64,000 nt of DNA from Cryptomeria japonica (GCF_030272615.1 NC_081412.1:104086796-104150795), one strand, 5' to 3'; counted from the stretch's first letter, positions 11,210 through 25,253 are shown. Numbers and translations: made by a program. The notes: generated from the letters alone by a model not told the origin.

Positions 11210-13030
11210 ATGGTCTGCAACCCAGGGAATAGGGCTCCCCTACCTCAGACTAATTCAGAATGGCAAGTGGTGAAACCTAGGAGGTTTCGCATGGCAGATG
11301 TGAAAAACCCTCTATTGGCTAGAATTAGCGAGGAGAGTAAAATGAACAACCGTTGCCAAGGAGGCACTAAGATGGTCATCTCCAATCAGTTTAACCATTT
11401 GCAAAATCTTGAGGAAGGTTTCATAAAACCAATTCCCGGGGTCAGATCTCATTCCTATAATGTTAGAAGCAGTGGAAATAAGGTTTATAGAAGGTTAATT
11501 GCTATTCATACCAGACCTAGGGCTTCTGAGAGTAAGGGCAAGAAATTTACAACACCTCCCAAAGCCTCAGAGGCTAAGTCGGTCACAAATATGTGCCCTA
11601 ATTCAGATTCGAAAAATATTTTGGAGATTAATGATTATTTGGTTAAAAGGATTCAAGAATCTTGCAAGGCTTTTGGTGTTTTCGCTATATGGTGGGGACT
11701 TGGAATCCCATCAGAGGCTATTGGAGACAGGTTCAAGGCCTCCTTCAATTGGATAGTAAGTATAGCTATCTTGACTGAGGGTTTTTTGTATATTGATTGT
11801 GGAAATTCGAGGCATAAGGAGGAATTCTTAATAGGTAAATCTCCAACTTCCAAAGGTTTTGATTTTATTTTTTTAGAATGGCAATCATATTTTAATCCAA
11901 ACAAATAGAAATCTTTTAAGGTAGATAGACTGGTTATGATCCCTTACCTACTAGTAGAATTAATGGACACAGAAATTATTAAGAAAATAGGTAATCACTT
12001 GGGTAAATTTGTAGAGATTAGTGATAAAAACAGGAAATATTCAGACTTTGTAATGATAATTAACGTGGATATTAGTGTTAAATATTTAAGGCCCATTGAA
12101 ATTAGAACAGGGGTGTCGTCTTTCGTTATCTACCCTAAATTTTATAAAGGGTTTTTGGATTTAAACCCAGCTCCCAATCCGATCTTACAATTTCCCTCTT
12201 CTCAATGAAAACCTAGAATGATTCCCGAGGTAGACATTAGTTTCAATATGGAGCGAAGAGGGTTTGTGATTAAGGAAATCTCTTTACCAACTAGGCAACC
12301 CGAGGAGGGAGAAGAGGGGGAAATTATAGAAAACCAGAGCAGGGATGAATGGTTGACCCCCTCTTCTCTTCACACCCTTGAGGATATGTCGTTGGATAAG
12401 CTAGGCAGGACTACTTATCCAGAGATACCCCTTGTCAAGAAGGAAGATCCATTTCCGACTTCTAAGGATGGGAAGGGTGGGGAGAAGGAAGCCCTTCCTC
12501 TTTCCCCTGATCAGGTTACTAGTTTGGATGGTTGGAGCAACTCTAATGACTCTCCCCATCTGGGGGAAGGCCACATTAGATCAGAAAGGGCTAATCAAGA
12601 GGATGATCAAGCCCACAAAGAGGAAGAGGTAAATTGCATTATAAACTATCAATGTGACTCAGTTACTGAGGAAATTATGGAGAAACTATTGGATGAAATA
12701 ATAGACAAGGATGAGCTCGATCTTCAGAAAAATGTGCTTAGAAAAGAGATTTTGGGCTTTTCTTCCCCCCCTGTAGTCTCAGATATGGAGAAATTTTTTT
12801 TAGATTTAGACAACAAGAAAAATGAAACCTTGGAAATCAAACTCTGGGCAGATGATAAATCTACTCCAGATTGTGCCAAGCTTTGCAAAAAGAGAGCCAG
12901 GAAATCCTTATCGGAGATAAGAGCTAATGATGGTACTGCGGAAGGTCAGGTTAAACTCATGGACATGTTTCATGTAGGGAAGGGAAGTTCCTTTCCAATG
13001 CATCATGAAAGTAGTTTCATGGAATGTTAG
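11210..13030 (+). pseudogene. LINE ORF1 (DUF4283-like RNA-binding protein), two in-frame stops
   Basis: A single frame of 607 codons is interrupted only by a TAG at 11906-11908 and a TGA at 12206-12208. The middle part (about 11640-12170) is DUF4283-like: a hydrophobic strand pattern, then DRLVMIPYLLVELMD and a helix resembling the usual end of this domain. No complete CCHC knuckle is visible. The C-terminal third is highly charged, with an acidic EEGEEGEII patch. The role would be RNA binding and RNP assembly. It overlaps the start of ORF2 by 26 bases in another frame. Confidence 0.65.
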
Positions 13031-16000
13031 GGGTTTAAATGCCCCTAACAAACAAAGGATAGTCAAGCGATGCCTATCCTCTTATAGTCCATAATTAGCT
13101 CTGTTACAAGAGACCAAATTGGGAATGAGGATTTAGCCTCCTTCGGCAAGCGATTAGGATTTAGATTGATTAAAGGGGCTCCAACCAATGGGGCCCATGG
13201 AGGACTTGCTATAATTTGGGACCCACACAATATCATCTTCTCACTTGTGGAGTCACATAGCAATTGGATGAGTGGGAGGGTTACTAACCTGAAAAATGAT
13301 CTAGATTTTGTCATTATTAATGTGTACGGGCCAATCCTTAATGAGGATACAAAGAGAGTATGGGAGGAAATTAAGAATTTCATGAGCACCCTTAATTAGT
13401 TATGCATTTTAAGAGGGGACTTTAATATAATTTTGCATCATCATGAGAAGCGAGGAGGCTTAGGTAAAAATTATTGAGCTTCTCTTGACTTTGGAGATTT
13501 GATCCATCAGTGTGGCATGATAGAGATAAATATGGTAAAGGACGCCTTTACCTGGAATAATAGAAGGTTAGGTTTCAATAATATTGTAGAGAAACTAGAT
13601 AGATTCTTTGTATTGGGTAGTCTCATCAACTTCCCCTATACCTTGGAAGCCTCTATTCTACCTTTCTTAGGATTGGATCATTTCCCAATTCAACGTTGCA
13701 TTTTGGGCGAGGTTGGCCCAAAAAGATGCCCTTTTAAATTCGAGAATATGTGGCTAAAGGAGAAAAATATCCTTAAGATTCTTAAGAAATGGTTGAATCC
13801 GGCCAATGTTTCTGAGTCTGGGATCTACAACGTTGTCAACAAACTTAAGATTATTAAGAAAAAATTCATCCATTGGAATAAGCAGCACTTTGGCAATATT
13901 TTTGACAATATTTTTGATAATAAGGCCCAAGTGGAAGCTAAGTTGGTAGAGGTTAATGAGAAAGTGATGAAACATGGGATGGATGAGGCCTTGTTTCTAA
14001 GAGAAAAGAAACTCCTTTAGGATCATGAATCTATTCTTTCTAAAGAAGAAGTCTTTTGGAAATAGAAATCTAGAGAAAATTGGTTGGAGGAGGTTGACAA
14101 GAACACAAAATTCTTCCACAATAGTGTGAGGATGAGAAGAATCATTAACTATATCTCCAAGATTAAGTTGAGGTATGGCTCTGAGGTGGCTAACCCTAAA
14201 ATCATTGCGGAGGAGGCTGTATATTTCTTTTCTCTTATTCTCAACTCGGACTGGAGCCCTCATGGCTTTGTCCATGACAATTTTATTAAGTGTATCCCAA
14301 AGCTTCAGAGTAAGGACCAAACTGATTCTTTGATTGCTAAATTTTCTTTAGCAGAAGTAGAAGAAGCTCTTATGCAGATAAGCCCACATAAATCCCCTGG
14401 GTCGGATGGCTTTCTGACTAGTTTCTTTAAAAATGTTGGCTCTTCTTAGGTGAGGAAGTGATGACATCTCTTGAAGGGATGAGGAACTCAGGTAATATCC
14501 TTAAGAAAATCAATAACAGTTTTTTGGTCCTTATCCCAAAAAAGGATAAACCTGAGCATTTTGATGAGTTTAGACCCATAGCCTTGTGCAACACTATCTA
14601 TAAGAATTTTTTGTAAAAAACTAGCTAATAGGATTCATAAACTCCTTCCCCTTTTGATTAGTGAGGAATAGACAAGTTTTGTTTCAGGAAGATATATTTA
14701 CAATGGGGTTATTATATCTCAGGAGGCCATCCACTCCATTGAGAAGAATGGAACTCCCAATATGCTCTCAAAGTTAGACATTAGGAAAGCATACGACAAG
14801 TTGAATTGGATATTTTTATGTAGATGCTTAGAAGCTTTCGAATTCCCCACTGCCTGGATTAACTTGATTTTTTAATGTATCTCTACACCTAAATTCTCAG
14901 TGCTGGTCAATGGTACCCCTGAAGGATTTTTTAGCTCCTATAGGGGTTCAAGGCAAGTAGATCCCTTATCACCTTTTCTCTTCATCATTATGGTAGAATC
15001 CTTAGGGAGATCGATCTCTAGAGCTAGGGAAAATAGTCAGATTGTAGGAATTAGAATTACTAGTAACCTTGACCCTACAACACATTAGCAATTTGTGGAT
15101 GACACTATGTTATATGGGCTTAGTGATTTAGGTGAGGCTTAGGATTTTAAGAAGATCCTAGACTCTTACTCTAAGGCTTGAGGTTAGGAAATCAATCTAG
15201 CTAAATTTGAAGTCTTCTTTCTAAACACTAAGTTAAGCTTACAAATAGACATATGTGGCATTTTGAATTTCAATCTATGAAGTCTCCCCTGTAAGTATCT
15301 AGTTTTTCCCCTGGATAAGGGCTCTAGGTGGTCAAATCTGTGGGATGGAATAGTAGATAAGATTAGAAGCATGGTAGCAACCTGGAAGGGTAAGTGGCTA
15401 TGCTATGTGGGTAGAGCTACTCTGGTCAAATCAGTTTTCACTTCTATGCCCATGTATTAGCTATCATGTATTAACCTACCCCAGTCCAAAAAGGAAATTC
15501 TAAACAAACATCTAAGAACTTTCTTTTGGCAAGGGGTGGAAGAGAAGAAACGAGTCTCTCTTATGGCCTGGGATAATGTTTGTAGGCCTAGGTTGGCAGG
15601 GGGTATTGGGATTAAGAATATTAAGGTTCAGAGTAGGGCGTTGGGGGCCAAATTAGTATGGAGAATGTTTAGATCTCCTCATCTCAAGTGGGGTCAAATC
15701 CTTTACCATAAATATCTCCGAGGCACGGACCATATGAGCCTCTTCAGGGACTCCTCCCCTCCAAGAGGCTCATGTATTTGGAACTTCATGCGGGATTGTA
15801 GGAAAATAATCTTAGACAAATTATCATGGAATCTGGGCAAGGGTGACAAAGCCCTTTACTGATCCAACTCTTGGGGAGGTTTCCTAGTCCTTCAGCAAAA
15901 AGTTAATCTGGAATCGTCCAGAGTAGTGCTAGAATCCGTTTGGGGTAGGTATGTTAAGGATTACATCATGCCTATTGAGGAAGACTTCGCCAAGGGATGG

Positions 16001-17505
16001 TCTTGGAGATCCCTTGATCAGGTGGACATCCCTGCAAGGGAGAAATTGCTGCTTCAATATATCCTTAATAAGAGGATGTTAACTTTCAACTTAGGGTCAG
16101 ATACTCTTATCTGGGATGGGTCGAAATCGAGAGAATATACCTCAAAAGATGGTTATAATCTACTCCTGAGTCAGCAACTCTCCTCTTCCACTTTTGTCCC
16201 TTTAGCCTTGTGTTGGGATAATATGTGTTTAACAAAGGCAGGATTGTTCTCATGGTTTTCTCTCCAAAATAAGATTTTAACAACAAATAGATTTAGAAAG
16301 ATGGGCTATGAAGGCCCTAGCATATGTCATTTATGTGTACAGGCTGAAGAAGATAAAGACCACAACCTTCTTAATTGTAATTATGTCTCAAAGTGTTGGA
16401 TATGGTTGTGCAATAAATTAGGGTGGTAATGAGCCTTTCCCAATAGAATCCTTGGGATGTTTCAAGCATGACCAATCCTTTTCAAGAACTCCCTATATGG
16501 TGGGGTATGTAACTTTGCCCCTTCTTTGGTTATCTAGGAACTATGGAAGGAATGCAATAAGAGAATATTTAAGGAGGAGAATATGGAGTGGACCTTTCTG
16601 GTGAATAAAATAGAAGCCTCAATTCTGGAGACTCTGAATAGTAGAACTTCTAAATTTCCTAGTAATCTCTTAGAGATGACCTACTAGGATGAGAAGATGA
16701 GGGGGCGGTGGTTTGGTTTGAAGATTCCTCCCTTTTTTGGAGATAGAAACTCTAACAAATAGGAGTTGAGAAAGGCCTGCAAGTGGAGAGCCCCAAAAAG
16801 GGGTTGGGTCAAGCTAAACTTTGATGGAGCCTCCCATGGGAACCCAGGTCCTGCAAGTATTCAATGTTGTCTGCATGATAAGGGTGGGAGAGAACTGGCT
16901 AGGTTGGCCAAACCTATATGGTTTGAATCCAATAACAAAGCTGGAATCTTAGCCCTAATTGAAGGTCTCCTTCTTTGTCAAAATAGGGTTATCCACAAAC
17001 AGGCCATTGAAGCAGACTCAACCATTATTATCAATGGCCTTAGAAAAGGTTTTTTGCCTAATTGGAAGCTGAATGCACTCTTGTCTAGAGCTCTTGGTCC
17101 CTTAGAGATTTCAAGAAAATGACCTTCAACTATATCTATAGAGAGGGAAAATCTAGGGTAGATGAATTAGCTAATGCAGGAGCTGATGGGCGTTCCCCTT
17201 CTTCTGAAGAAGGTGAGTCTCTGCTACCTTTTGGGGATAATCCTAGATCGAAGATGGTAGGATGTGTTCCTAACATCTCTCTAAGTTGGGGTAGTTTAGT
17301 GATCCTATGTCTAAGCTCTCTGAATATATTTATAGTTCTCTGGTCTTTTTTGTCAAAAGCTTATTTTCATATATTTTCTCTAGATCTCCTCTTAGAGCCT
17401 TATAAGATTTTGTCTATTTGTATACATATGCATCATATGCATATTTATATAGACCTGCATATATATATATATATATATATATATGCATGGATGTATACGT
17501 ATTAA
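13005..17505 (+). pseudogene. LINE ORF2: endonuclease, reverse transcriptase, zf-RVT, RNase H
   Basis: It starts with the AP-endonuclease signature VVSWNVRGLN (13005), then LLQETKL, GDFN (about 13420) and GLDHFPI (about 13672, the usual SDH position). A frame change occurs between about 13110 and 13166. The RT domain spans about 14330-15480 with KSPGSDGF, SKLDIRKAYD and FVDD at 15092-15103. A zf-RVT domain (CHLCVQAEEDKDH, NCN, about 16320-16380) and an RNase H domain with FDGASHGNPGPA (about 16815-16855) follow. This order fits plant L1-clade LINEs. The product would nick DNA and reverse transcribe its own RNA. More than ten stops make it a pseudogene. The C-terminal limit is uncertain. Confidence 0.8.
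17456..17486 (+). repeat. (AT)n microsatellite
   Basis: A short uninterrupted AT run in the region after the LINE RNase H domain. Confidence 0.85.
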
Positions 17506-17951
17506 TATTCATATAGATATATTGTACACCAATAGGAATAAGAGATTATGGTACTTTAAGAGTTAGAAATATATATTAATTTATTTTATATTCTATATGT
17601 ATTTTAAAATAATTATTTAGACCATATTTATCTATGGCTTTTAGCCATATTTTAGAGGCAACCGCTATCTTTTCGAGACATCTTCTATCAGCAATACCCA
17701 TCGATTAGTGCCAACTTGGCGGCATACTTGTAGTGTTGATGTGACCTCCCTTATCGTGATAGCCAACAATTACTTAGTAGCCCATTCATGTAGAGGCAGC
17801 GGTATTTATTACCTTGATACTGGAGATTGTTTCAATTGCATATTGGCCCTTCGATCTTTGTCATCCCTTAGTGTCTATCGTCCCTCTTGGGAAAGATGGG
17901 TTGTATTTCAAGGAGCCTTTTAATGTTAGCTCTATTTAAGTTATTACTTGC

Positions 17952-18660
17952 TTGGGATCTAGGTTATTTGATATTCTAGTAGCTCCTATGGATACTTTGC
18001 TAAGAGTAATAGGGCTCAAGTGGCAAATGGCTTTTGTAGGAGAAATTAAGGAGGAGAGATTGAAAAGCATCCTGGTCTTTCCAAATCCTTTGGTCATCAG
18101 TGTGGTCATGAAAATCCTCAGGGATGATTATATTATGAATGAAGACCATACCAGAGCCAATGCAAACATTGTTGCAATGTTCTTGGAAGTGGCCATGCAT
18201 TTTGAGAATGACAGGAATGTGGTAATGAAACTTTGTAAAAAGGTATTCAAGAAGGAACTACTTGAAGAATTGGACTGTGTGGTCGTTATTATTGACAATG
18301 AGCTCACTTCTCCAAAGCCTCATGACTATGATATTCTTATCCAGATGAACAACTGAGTGCCTAGATACCCAATTTTGTTAATTGAGGATCTGATAGCCTT
18401 TGAAGCCTACAACCCAATTAGGCGAAGGAATCTCTTCTTCCTCATGTGAATTTTGCAGGTTAGGAAATCGACATGCAACAGATGGTTGGATAACTATCTA
18501 GAAGCGGAGAATATTGAATGGGTTCTGGATGATATGGAAATCCCCCCATCCCCTGTTTCCTCTCTTGCTAATTTGCTAGCCAGCTCTGGAGAAAAGGCTC
18601 CATAGGAACGGGTAAGGAGATGTCAGGTTGGTTAGATGGGTCCATTATGGTTTCATGCTT
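17952..18660 (+). pseudogene. Possible third ORF in the LINE 3' region, unrecognised
   Basis: One frame reads from 17952 through about 235 codons with only a few stops (first at 18354-18356). It encodes a helical, Leu/Val-rich protein; short landmarks are VISVVMKILRDD, LCKKVFKKELLEEL and EWVLDDMEIPPSP. It is in a different frame from the RNase H part and about 450 bases beyond it. I know no such domain in plant LINEs. It could be a captured gene piece, a separate insertion or a 3' ORF of this LINE family. Confidence 0.35.
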
Positions 18661-18934
18661 CCCACCTATTTATGACTCTCAAGTGTTTATAGTTTGTTTT
18701 TTAACCTAGATCAGACAAATCTTTCTTCAGACATATGGTTGTTTAGTTGGATTTTTACTCTAACTTTAGTATTGTTTCTACCCCTTAAGTTGGTTCATCC
18801 CTTCACAGCTCAAACTTACATTTTTGAAAGTGTTTATGGATTAAGTATATTATTCTTATCATCCTTACTTTCTCGTAGTATTTATTTATCTTGTCATTCC
18901 AAGCTTTTAATCAATTGCTATCCTATTTTCTATT

Positions 18935-18936
<2 letters not shown>

Positions 18937-18991
<55 letters not shown>

Positions 18992-19055
18992 GTATATATA
19001 TATGTATATATATATACATATATATATATGTATATATATATACATATATATATAC

Positions 19056-19107
<52 letters not shown>
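18937..19107 (+). repeat. Long (TA)n / TATATG microsatellite
   Basis: About 170 bases of TA with periodic G or C interruptions (TATATATG and TATATACA units), nearly self-complementary. Open frames across it on both strands encode only Tyr-Ile repeats and are not genes. Confidence 0.9.
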
Positions 19108-19109
<2 letters not shown>

Positions 19110-19641
19110 GTATATACAAGTAAATATATATACTTATCTAGATGTACAGAGATATCTGCTTGGTTTCACTTAAGCAGTGTTTAGCCTTTTCTTTCTTTTG
19201 GATGAAAATCAATGATTCAGTAAGGAGGTTGTCTCTGACTTCATCTGTAGGTTTCTATGTTGATTATGTGAGCTTCTTTCTGTAATCCAGTTTAGGGTTT
19301 TCTCCTTCTTCCTCCTCTCTTGCGTTGGATGTTTGTCTATGTTTTAAAGGTGGAAGCCATCTTGATTTCTCTCTGTAATAAGCAGGAAAGATATAATATA
19401 GCTTTGGAAAGATTTGGTCTTATTGTCCTTTTTGAATGGTTCTCTATCTCCCAGTATGGTGCTATGATATTGCTATACTATGATTTTGGCTTCATAAACT
19501 CTTAACACTACTTATAGTCTCTGAGGATATTGTAGATTAATAATGAAGGCTTGGCACCACCGGTTGTGTAGTTTTTTTGGGCTAACATCTCTTGGAGTGA
19601 TTGATGTAGGACAAGTCTGAAGGTTTTATGTAGGTTTCATT

Positions 19642-21056
19642 TGATAACTCAATGATCAATAGTGAGTACCAAACTGGTACTGAGAGGTGGGGTGAATCAG
19701 TATAGGCACAAAAACTTTTCTTGAACTGGTTTAAATGTAAATAGTGAACTTGACTGGCAATCACTAACACCGATCATAAATCAGATTACTACCAACTAAG
19801 CACAAAGAAATTGTGAAAGATATAAACCGGAAACACTTATCTTTCCACTCAACCTACACCCTCATTCCCACATTATCCTTGTGCATAAACATGTAATCTA
19901 TCATCAGAAATATAATAATATGCTAGATCAACATGATTCACCGCTTGACAGAAAACAACAAAGCATCACATGAAACAAACATCACATATGGCACACATAT
20001 TTTTTCACATGGAAACCCAACTGGGAAAAACCATGGTGGGGATGAATACCCACAGGCTATTATAGAACTCTTTAGAAGTCCGCTCTATTAGGAGCCTAGT
20101 CTAGTTAAAGACTGTTACAACAAATTCTGTTAGGAACCGATCCTATTAGGGATCACCCAGTTAAGGGTTAAACCCTGTTAGACGTTACCTTGTTAGAGGA
20201 TTTCATGAACCCAATGGCTTTGAGTCACCCTATTAAAGGATTTACAACAAGTTGGTTAAAGCTACCCTGTTAAGGGATTTTCCAATTGTTGAAGTGGTTA
20301 GAGATCAACAAGTATTACAATGATCTAGTAATAGCACTCAATGCCAATGCAGATCCACTCTAGTTCCTTCCTTTTGCAGGTATCAATCCTCTTATCTGGT
20401 CTGGCAAGAATCACGTATCTTTGCACTTAGATACACACACAACATTTGCCAACAATCTCAACATGAAACACAACATCGACCTTATAGGAAACAGATAGGT
20501 CAGTAACACAAACCCTAAACCCTAAACATTTAGGTTGAGCAATTCAGTCGGTTCAATCCTGACCATTGAACACTTTGCCTTTGAATACAATGGTCTTGAA
20601 CAGATCTCAAGACATTCTCCATCATTCGTTCTTCATCGCTTCATGGAGGCGATAACTCATCACACGTTCTCCACCATTTGCAGAGGCTTTGCACATTCCC
20701 AAGGTAGACATGATCAATCTCCTTCATGCAAGATCCTTCACATGCACGAGGCTAACATGGAAAAATGATTTGATCTCCATTACACTACTAGCTCATCACA
20801 CAATGTCATCGGTTGAATAACATAGGCTCGAAACACCTCAACCAGAAACCCTAAGGCTGGGACTACCAACTGGTAGTCATACCATATTAAACCTTGATAG
20901 AAAACCTTCCATATACCGGTTCACTTGGACAAGTGTACTACTTCACCTTTTGCACATATATCGGTTCACAGTATATTACCGATTCACTTTTCAACATATT
21001 GACATCAATGACAACACAATATCATCATGTCAACATACTCGGCATATATGCCAACA
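19642..21056 (-). repeat. C2 3' LTR, complete (1415 bp)
   Basis: On the minus strand it runs from TGTTGGCATATATGCC (21056) to GAGTTATCA (19642). Its outer half matches 25325-25807 closely. Next to it, on the inner side, is the polypurine tract AAAGGGGGAGAT. Confidence 0.85.
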
Positions 21057-21285
21057 ATCTCCCCCTTTAGCATTGATGGCAATATACAAAGATATATCTC
21101 TTTCTGCATCACATCTTCTCCTTAATACTATAGATATCTTCTCCCCCTTTGACAACAATGTCAAAGTGGAGGTACAAGTTTCCCTATTCCACTATGCTAC
21201 TCCCCCTGAGGAGTAGCATTCTTCAACACATCAATCCTGAAAATATATAGCAAAGTAAGATCTGACTGATGTGGAGCACAAAAAT

Positions 21286-24200
21286 TTAGTTTACCTCTTG
21301 AAGGGGCAGTACCCCTAATTCACCTCTCAAATAGGTAAATGTAGCCTTCGGTAGAGGCTTGGTGAATATGTCTACTAACTGCTCCTTATTGGAAACATGT
21401 TCCAATACCACCTCTTTGTTCTAAACCTCAGGAAATGATACTTGAGTTCAAAGTGCTTAGTTCTAACATGCAAAATTGGATTCTTAGAGATGTTAATTGC
21501 ACTTGTATTGTCATAAAAGATACTTACCGGTTCAGATATAGGAAGTTTGAAGCCATTCAATACATGCTTCATCCAAATAGTCTAGGTGCAGTTCATAAAA
21601 GCTGCAACATACTCTGCTTCTGTTGTAGACTGAGAGATACAACTCTTCTTTTTACTCATCCATGAGACCAATCTACCACTGAGAAAGAATACACCATCGG
21701 TTGTGCTCTTCCAGTCATCCACATTACCAGCCCAGTTAGCATCTGTGAACACTTTTAGGTTGAAATCATTATTATATGGATACCATAATCCATAGTCAAT
21801 AGTTCCCTTTAGAAATCTAAGAATCCGCTTGACTGCTACCAAGTGGGTTTCTCTTGGACTTTTCTGGAACCGAGCAGTAATCCCCACTGTATGTGGAATA
21901 TCCAGTCTGCTATGCACTACATAATGCAACTTACCAATCATTGATTGGTAATCCTTCTCATTTACCAATGCCGAGTCATCCTGTTTTGATAGTTTACAAC
22001 CGGTCACCATTGCTGTACCAACTGGTTTGCTGTCTTTCATGCCAAAGGTCTTCAACAACTCTTTGACATACTTGGACTGAGTAATAAATATTCCATCTTT
22101 CATTTGCTGAATCTGCAGTCCAATGAAGAACTTAATCTCCTCTATGAGTGACATCTCAAACTCCTTTTTCATCTCATCTGCACCAATGATTATGTCATCA
22201 ACAAATACTTCACAAATCAGAATCTGATCTTCTTCTAATTTCAAGTAGATATTGTTGTCTTCACTTGTTCTTTCAAATCCAGTCTTCACAAGATGGGAGT
22301 TCAAGCATTCATACCATGCTATAGGTGCCTGCTTCAGTCCATACAAGGCTTTATGTAGCCTACACACCATGTCACTATCTTCTGATAGAACAAACCCATC
22401 TGGTTTCTTTATATATACCTCCTCTTCAAGTACTCCATTTAGGAATGCAGATTTTACATCCATTTGGTATACCTTGAATCCTTTAAAATCTGCATATGCA
22501 AGAATCATACGAACTCCTTCCAATATTACTAATAGAGCAAAGGTTTCTCCATAGTCATCCCCTTCTTCTTGGGCATATCCTTTACACACTAGTCTGGCCT
22601 TGTTCCTTACCACTGTGCCATCCTCATTCAGCTTAGTTCTGAAGACCCATTTGGTTCCAATGACTTTTTTATGCTCCGGTCTAGGTACCAATGACCATGT
22701 ACCATTCTTCTCTATCTGGTCAACTTCCTCTTCCATTGCCTTGATCTAGTCTTCATCTTTATGTGCCTCTTTGAATTATTTAGGCTCAAATTCAGAGATC
22801 ATAAATGAGCTTTCTCTGACCTTTCTTCTTGTAATAATTCTTGTAATAATTCCTGCATCTTTGTCTCCTAACATCTACCAGTGTAGGAGCACAGTTACTG
22901 TCACTGGGCAGATTTGCAACCAGTTCCTAGAAGGTTACTACAAGTTCATCTCCTACATCCTCACTGTTGGTTTCCTTAGGTTTCTCAAAGTTTTCATCAA
23001 TCCTAACATTGATGCTTTCAATGATTCTCTGTGTCCTACTATTGAAACATTTGAGAGCTTTACTCTTGGTGAAGTATCCTAGGAATATTCTCTCATCACA
23101 TTTTGCATCGAATTTACTCAGATGTTCACTTTTCTTGATATAACATTTGCTACCAAATATTCTAAAGTAGCTTACCACTGGTGTCTTACCAATCCAGTAC
23201 TCATAAGGAGTCTTATCCTTTCCTTTCTTGATGAGCACTCAGTTCATTATGTAGATTGCAGTGCTCACCGCTTCTCTCCAAAAGGTGTGAGCAACCTTTC
23301 CTTAGATCAACATAGTTCTAGCCGCTTCAACCACAGTCCGGTTGTTTCTTTCTGCTAAGCCATTTTGCTGTGGAGTCCGGGGGGTAGACAGTTGCCTCTT
23401 GATGCCATTCTCTTCACAATATTTGTTGAATTCACTGGAAGTGAATTCCCCTCCTTGATCAGTTCTTAGGCATTTGATTCTTCTACCGCTTTCCTTTTCT
23501 ACCAATGCTCTGAAAGCTTTGAACTTTCCAAAGGCTTCAGACTTATCCTTCAAGAATGTGACCCACATCATTCTTGAGCAATCATCTGTACAAATCATAA
23601 AATACCTATCTCTCTGCACACTCCTGGTTTTCATAAGACCACACAAATCAGTATACACATGATCAAGTAAATTGTCTCTAGTGAAAGATTTACCTTTGAA
23701 GGTTGAGGAAGACATTTTCCCTAGTTGACACTCTCTACACAGAGAATTTTCCAATTTTCTCAGCACCGGTAGTCCTCTAACTGCCTTAATATTACTAGCC
23801 TTCACTATGTTATCAAAGTTCACATGGTAGAGTCTCATATGCCATATCCATCTATCATCAAATTTAGCCATAAGACATGTACTTATATTAGCATTCAGCT
23901 GAAATAGGTTACCTTTGGTCTGCATATCGGTGGCCATCAATTCACCATTCTTTCCTTTGATTTTGCACACTCCATTTTTGAATTCTAGAGTGATTCCACT
24001 ATCATTCAGTTGGGCAACACTCAATAGGTTGTGTCTGAGACCTTCCACCCAATACACATTGTTAGTGTTGCTCTTTCCATTCAGAGAGATAGACCCTCTG
24101 CCTTTGACCATACATGGTGTATCATTACCAAAATGAACCACACCACCATCATACTCTTCCAGAGATAGAAACTTGCTCTGGTCACCAGTTATATGGTGAG

Positions 24201-25253
24201 AACAACCGCTATCAATAATCCACTCATTTGAATTATCACAGCGGGAGACAAGAGCCTTCTTGTCTAACACATCTTCTTTGACTGCAACAAACACAATATC
24301 TTTATTTTCTTCATCTTCAAATTCCTCATTAGTGACACCTTCATCAACTACTACAAAATAGTTTCTCTAGTTTCCTCCTTTGAACTTCTTGAACCTATTT
24401 GGTTTGTCCTTGTTATCACCATTAGGATAGTTTACAACAATGTGTCCTATCTAGTTACAAGAGAAGCATTTCAAAGGGAGCTTACCTCTATATTTACCAG
24501 TTCTCTTAGGAAGTCTCTTGGCAAGAAGAGCTTCAAATTCCTTCAAGATCTCCTCATCGTCCATTTCTCTGCTCTGCCTTGGTTCACTGTTGGTGCTTGC
24601 TTCTTTACCTTTTCTAGATGGTGCAACAGATGCTCTAAAAGCTGATTCAGTCATCTGAATACTGCCATCAAAACTATTTAGCTCATAGGTTGTCAACTTT
24701 GCAATGATGGAGTCTAGAGATACCTTAGTCTTGTCTATTGACCTCAACTCCTGAATAGCAGCAACCTTTATTGCATAGATCGGTAATAAGGGTCTCAAGA
24801 CTTCACTAACAATAGTAGAATCATCAATTTTCCCTCTTGCACTCTTGATATCTCCAACAATAGTTTTGATTCTTATTCCATATTGTTGAATGGTCTCTCC
24901 TTCAACCATCTGCATGTCTTCAAACTTTCCCCTAAGGCTTTCTTCCTTATCTTGTTTTACATGCTCATCACCACCATAGATATTCTCAAGAGTATCCCAT
25001 ACTTCTTTGGGATTTTCTTTATCTTGGACATTAATAAACTCAATGTCAGATAAGTTTCTCATTAGGGCTTCCATGACTTGCCCATTTTTCAAGATCTCTC
25101 TCTTTTGTCATCGGTGAGAGTACCGGTAGGAATAACATAAGCATTCTCAACATAGCTCCAGTGTTGAGCACCCATGCTTCTGATGTATATCTTCATTCTA
25201 TCCTATATTTTGAAATTATCTCTGTTGAACTTTGGACCTTCCCTCTTCATCAT
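21286..25253 (-). pseudogene. C2 gag-pol polyprotein, broken
   Basis: It starts at a double Met (25253). Gag contains a knuckle near 24470-24430 (CFSCN, stop, IGHIVVNY) in which the last Cys is Tyr. Protease: WIIDSGCSHH (about 24235-24205). Integrase: an HH-CC finger, then Asp in LRTDQGGEF and Glu in QQNGLAERNN (about 23480-23330). Reverse transcriptase 22736-21900 with FVDD near 22205, followed by a small deletion relative to C1. RNase H ends near 21286 after a frameshift around 21440. The order PR-IN-RT-RH is diagnostic of copia elements. Stops and shifts make it non-functional. It is related to, but clearly diverged from, C1. Confidence 0.85.

Larger units (their letters stand above)
11105..19641 (+). 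mobile_element. Plant L1-type LINE (L2 in this annotation), degenerate
   Basis: The 5' leader starts about 11105, followed by ORF1 (11210-13030), ORF2 (13005-17505) and a long 3' part with a further ORF-like stretch and (TA)n tracts, ending where the copia LTR begins. It interrupts repeat copy C. No poly(A) end or TSD is visible, because the right side of the site was removed together with part of the neighbouring copia element. Many stops and at least one frameshift show it is inactive. Confidence 0.75.

Noticed and set aside
12432-12632. Arg-rich ORF inside the LINE ORF1
   Set aside because: Shadow frame of ORF1.
18694-19184. Open frames of 97-159 codons on both strands with Tyr-Ile repeats
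   Set aside because: They only translate the TA microsatellite; no gene signal.
20535-21216. ORFs of 77 and 88 codons in the C2 3' LTR
   Set aside because: They lie within LTR sequence, antisense to the element, with no recognisable domain.
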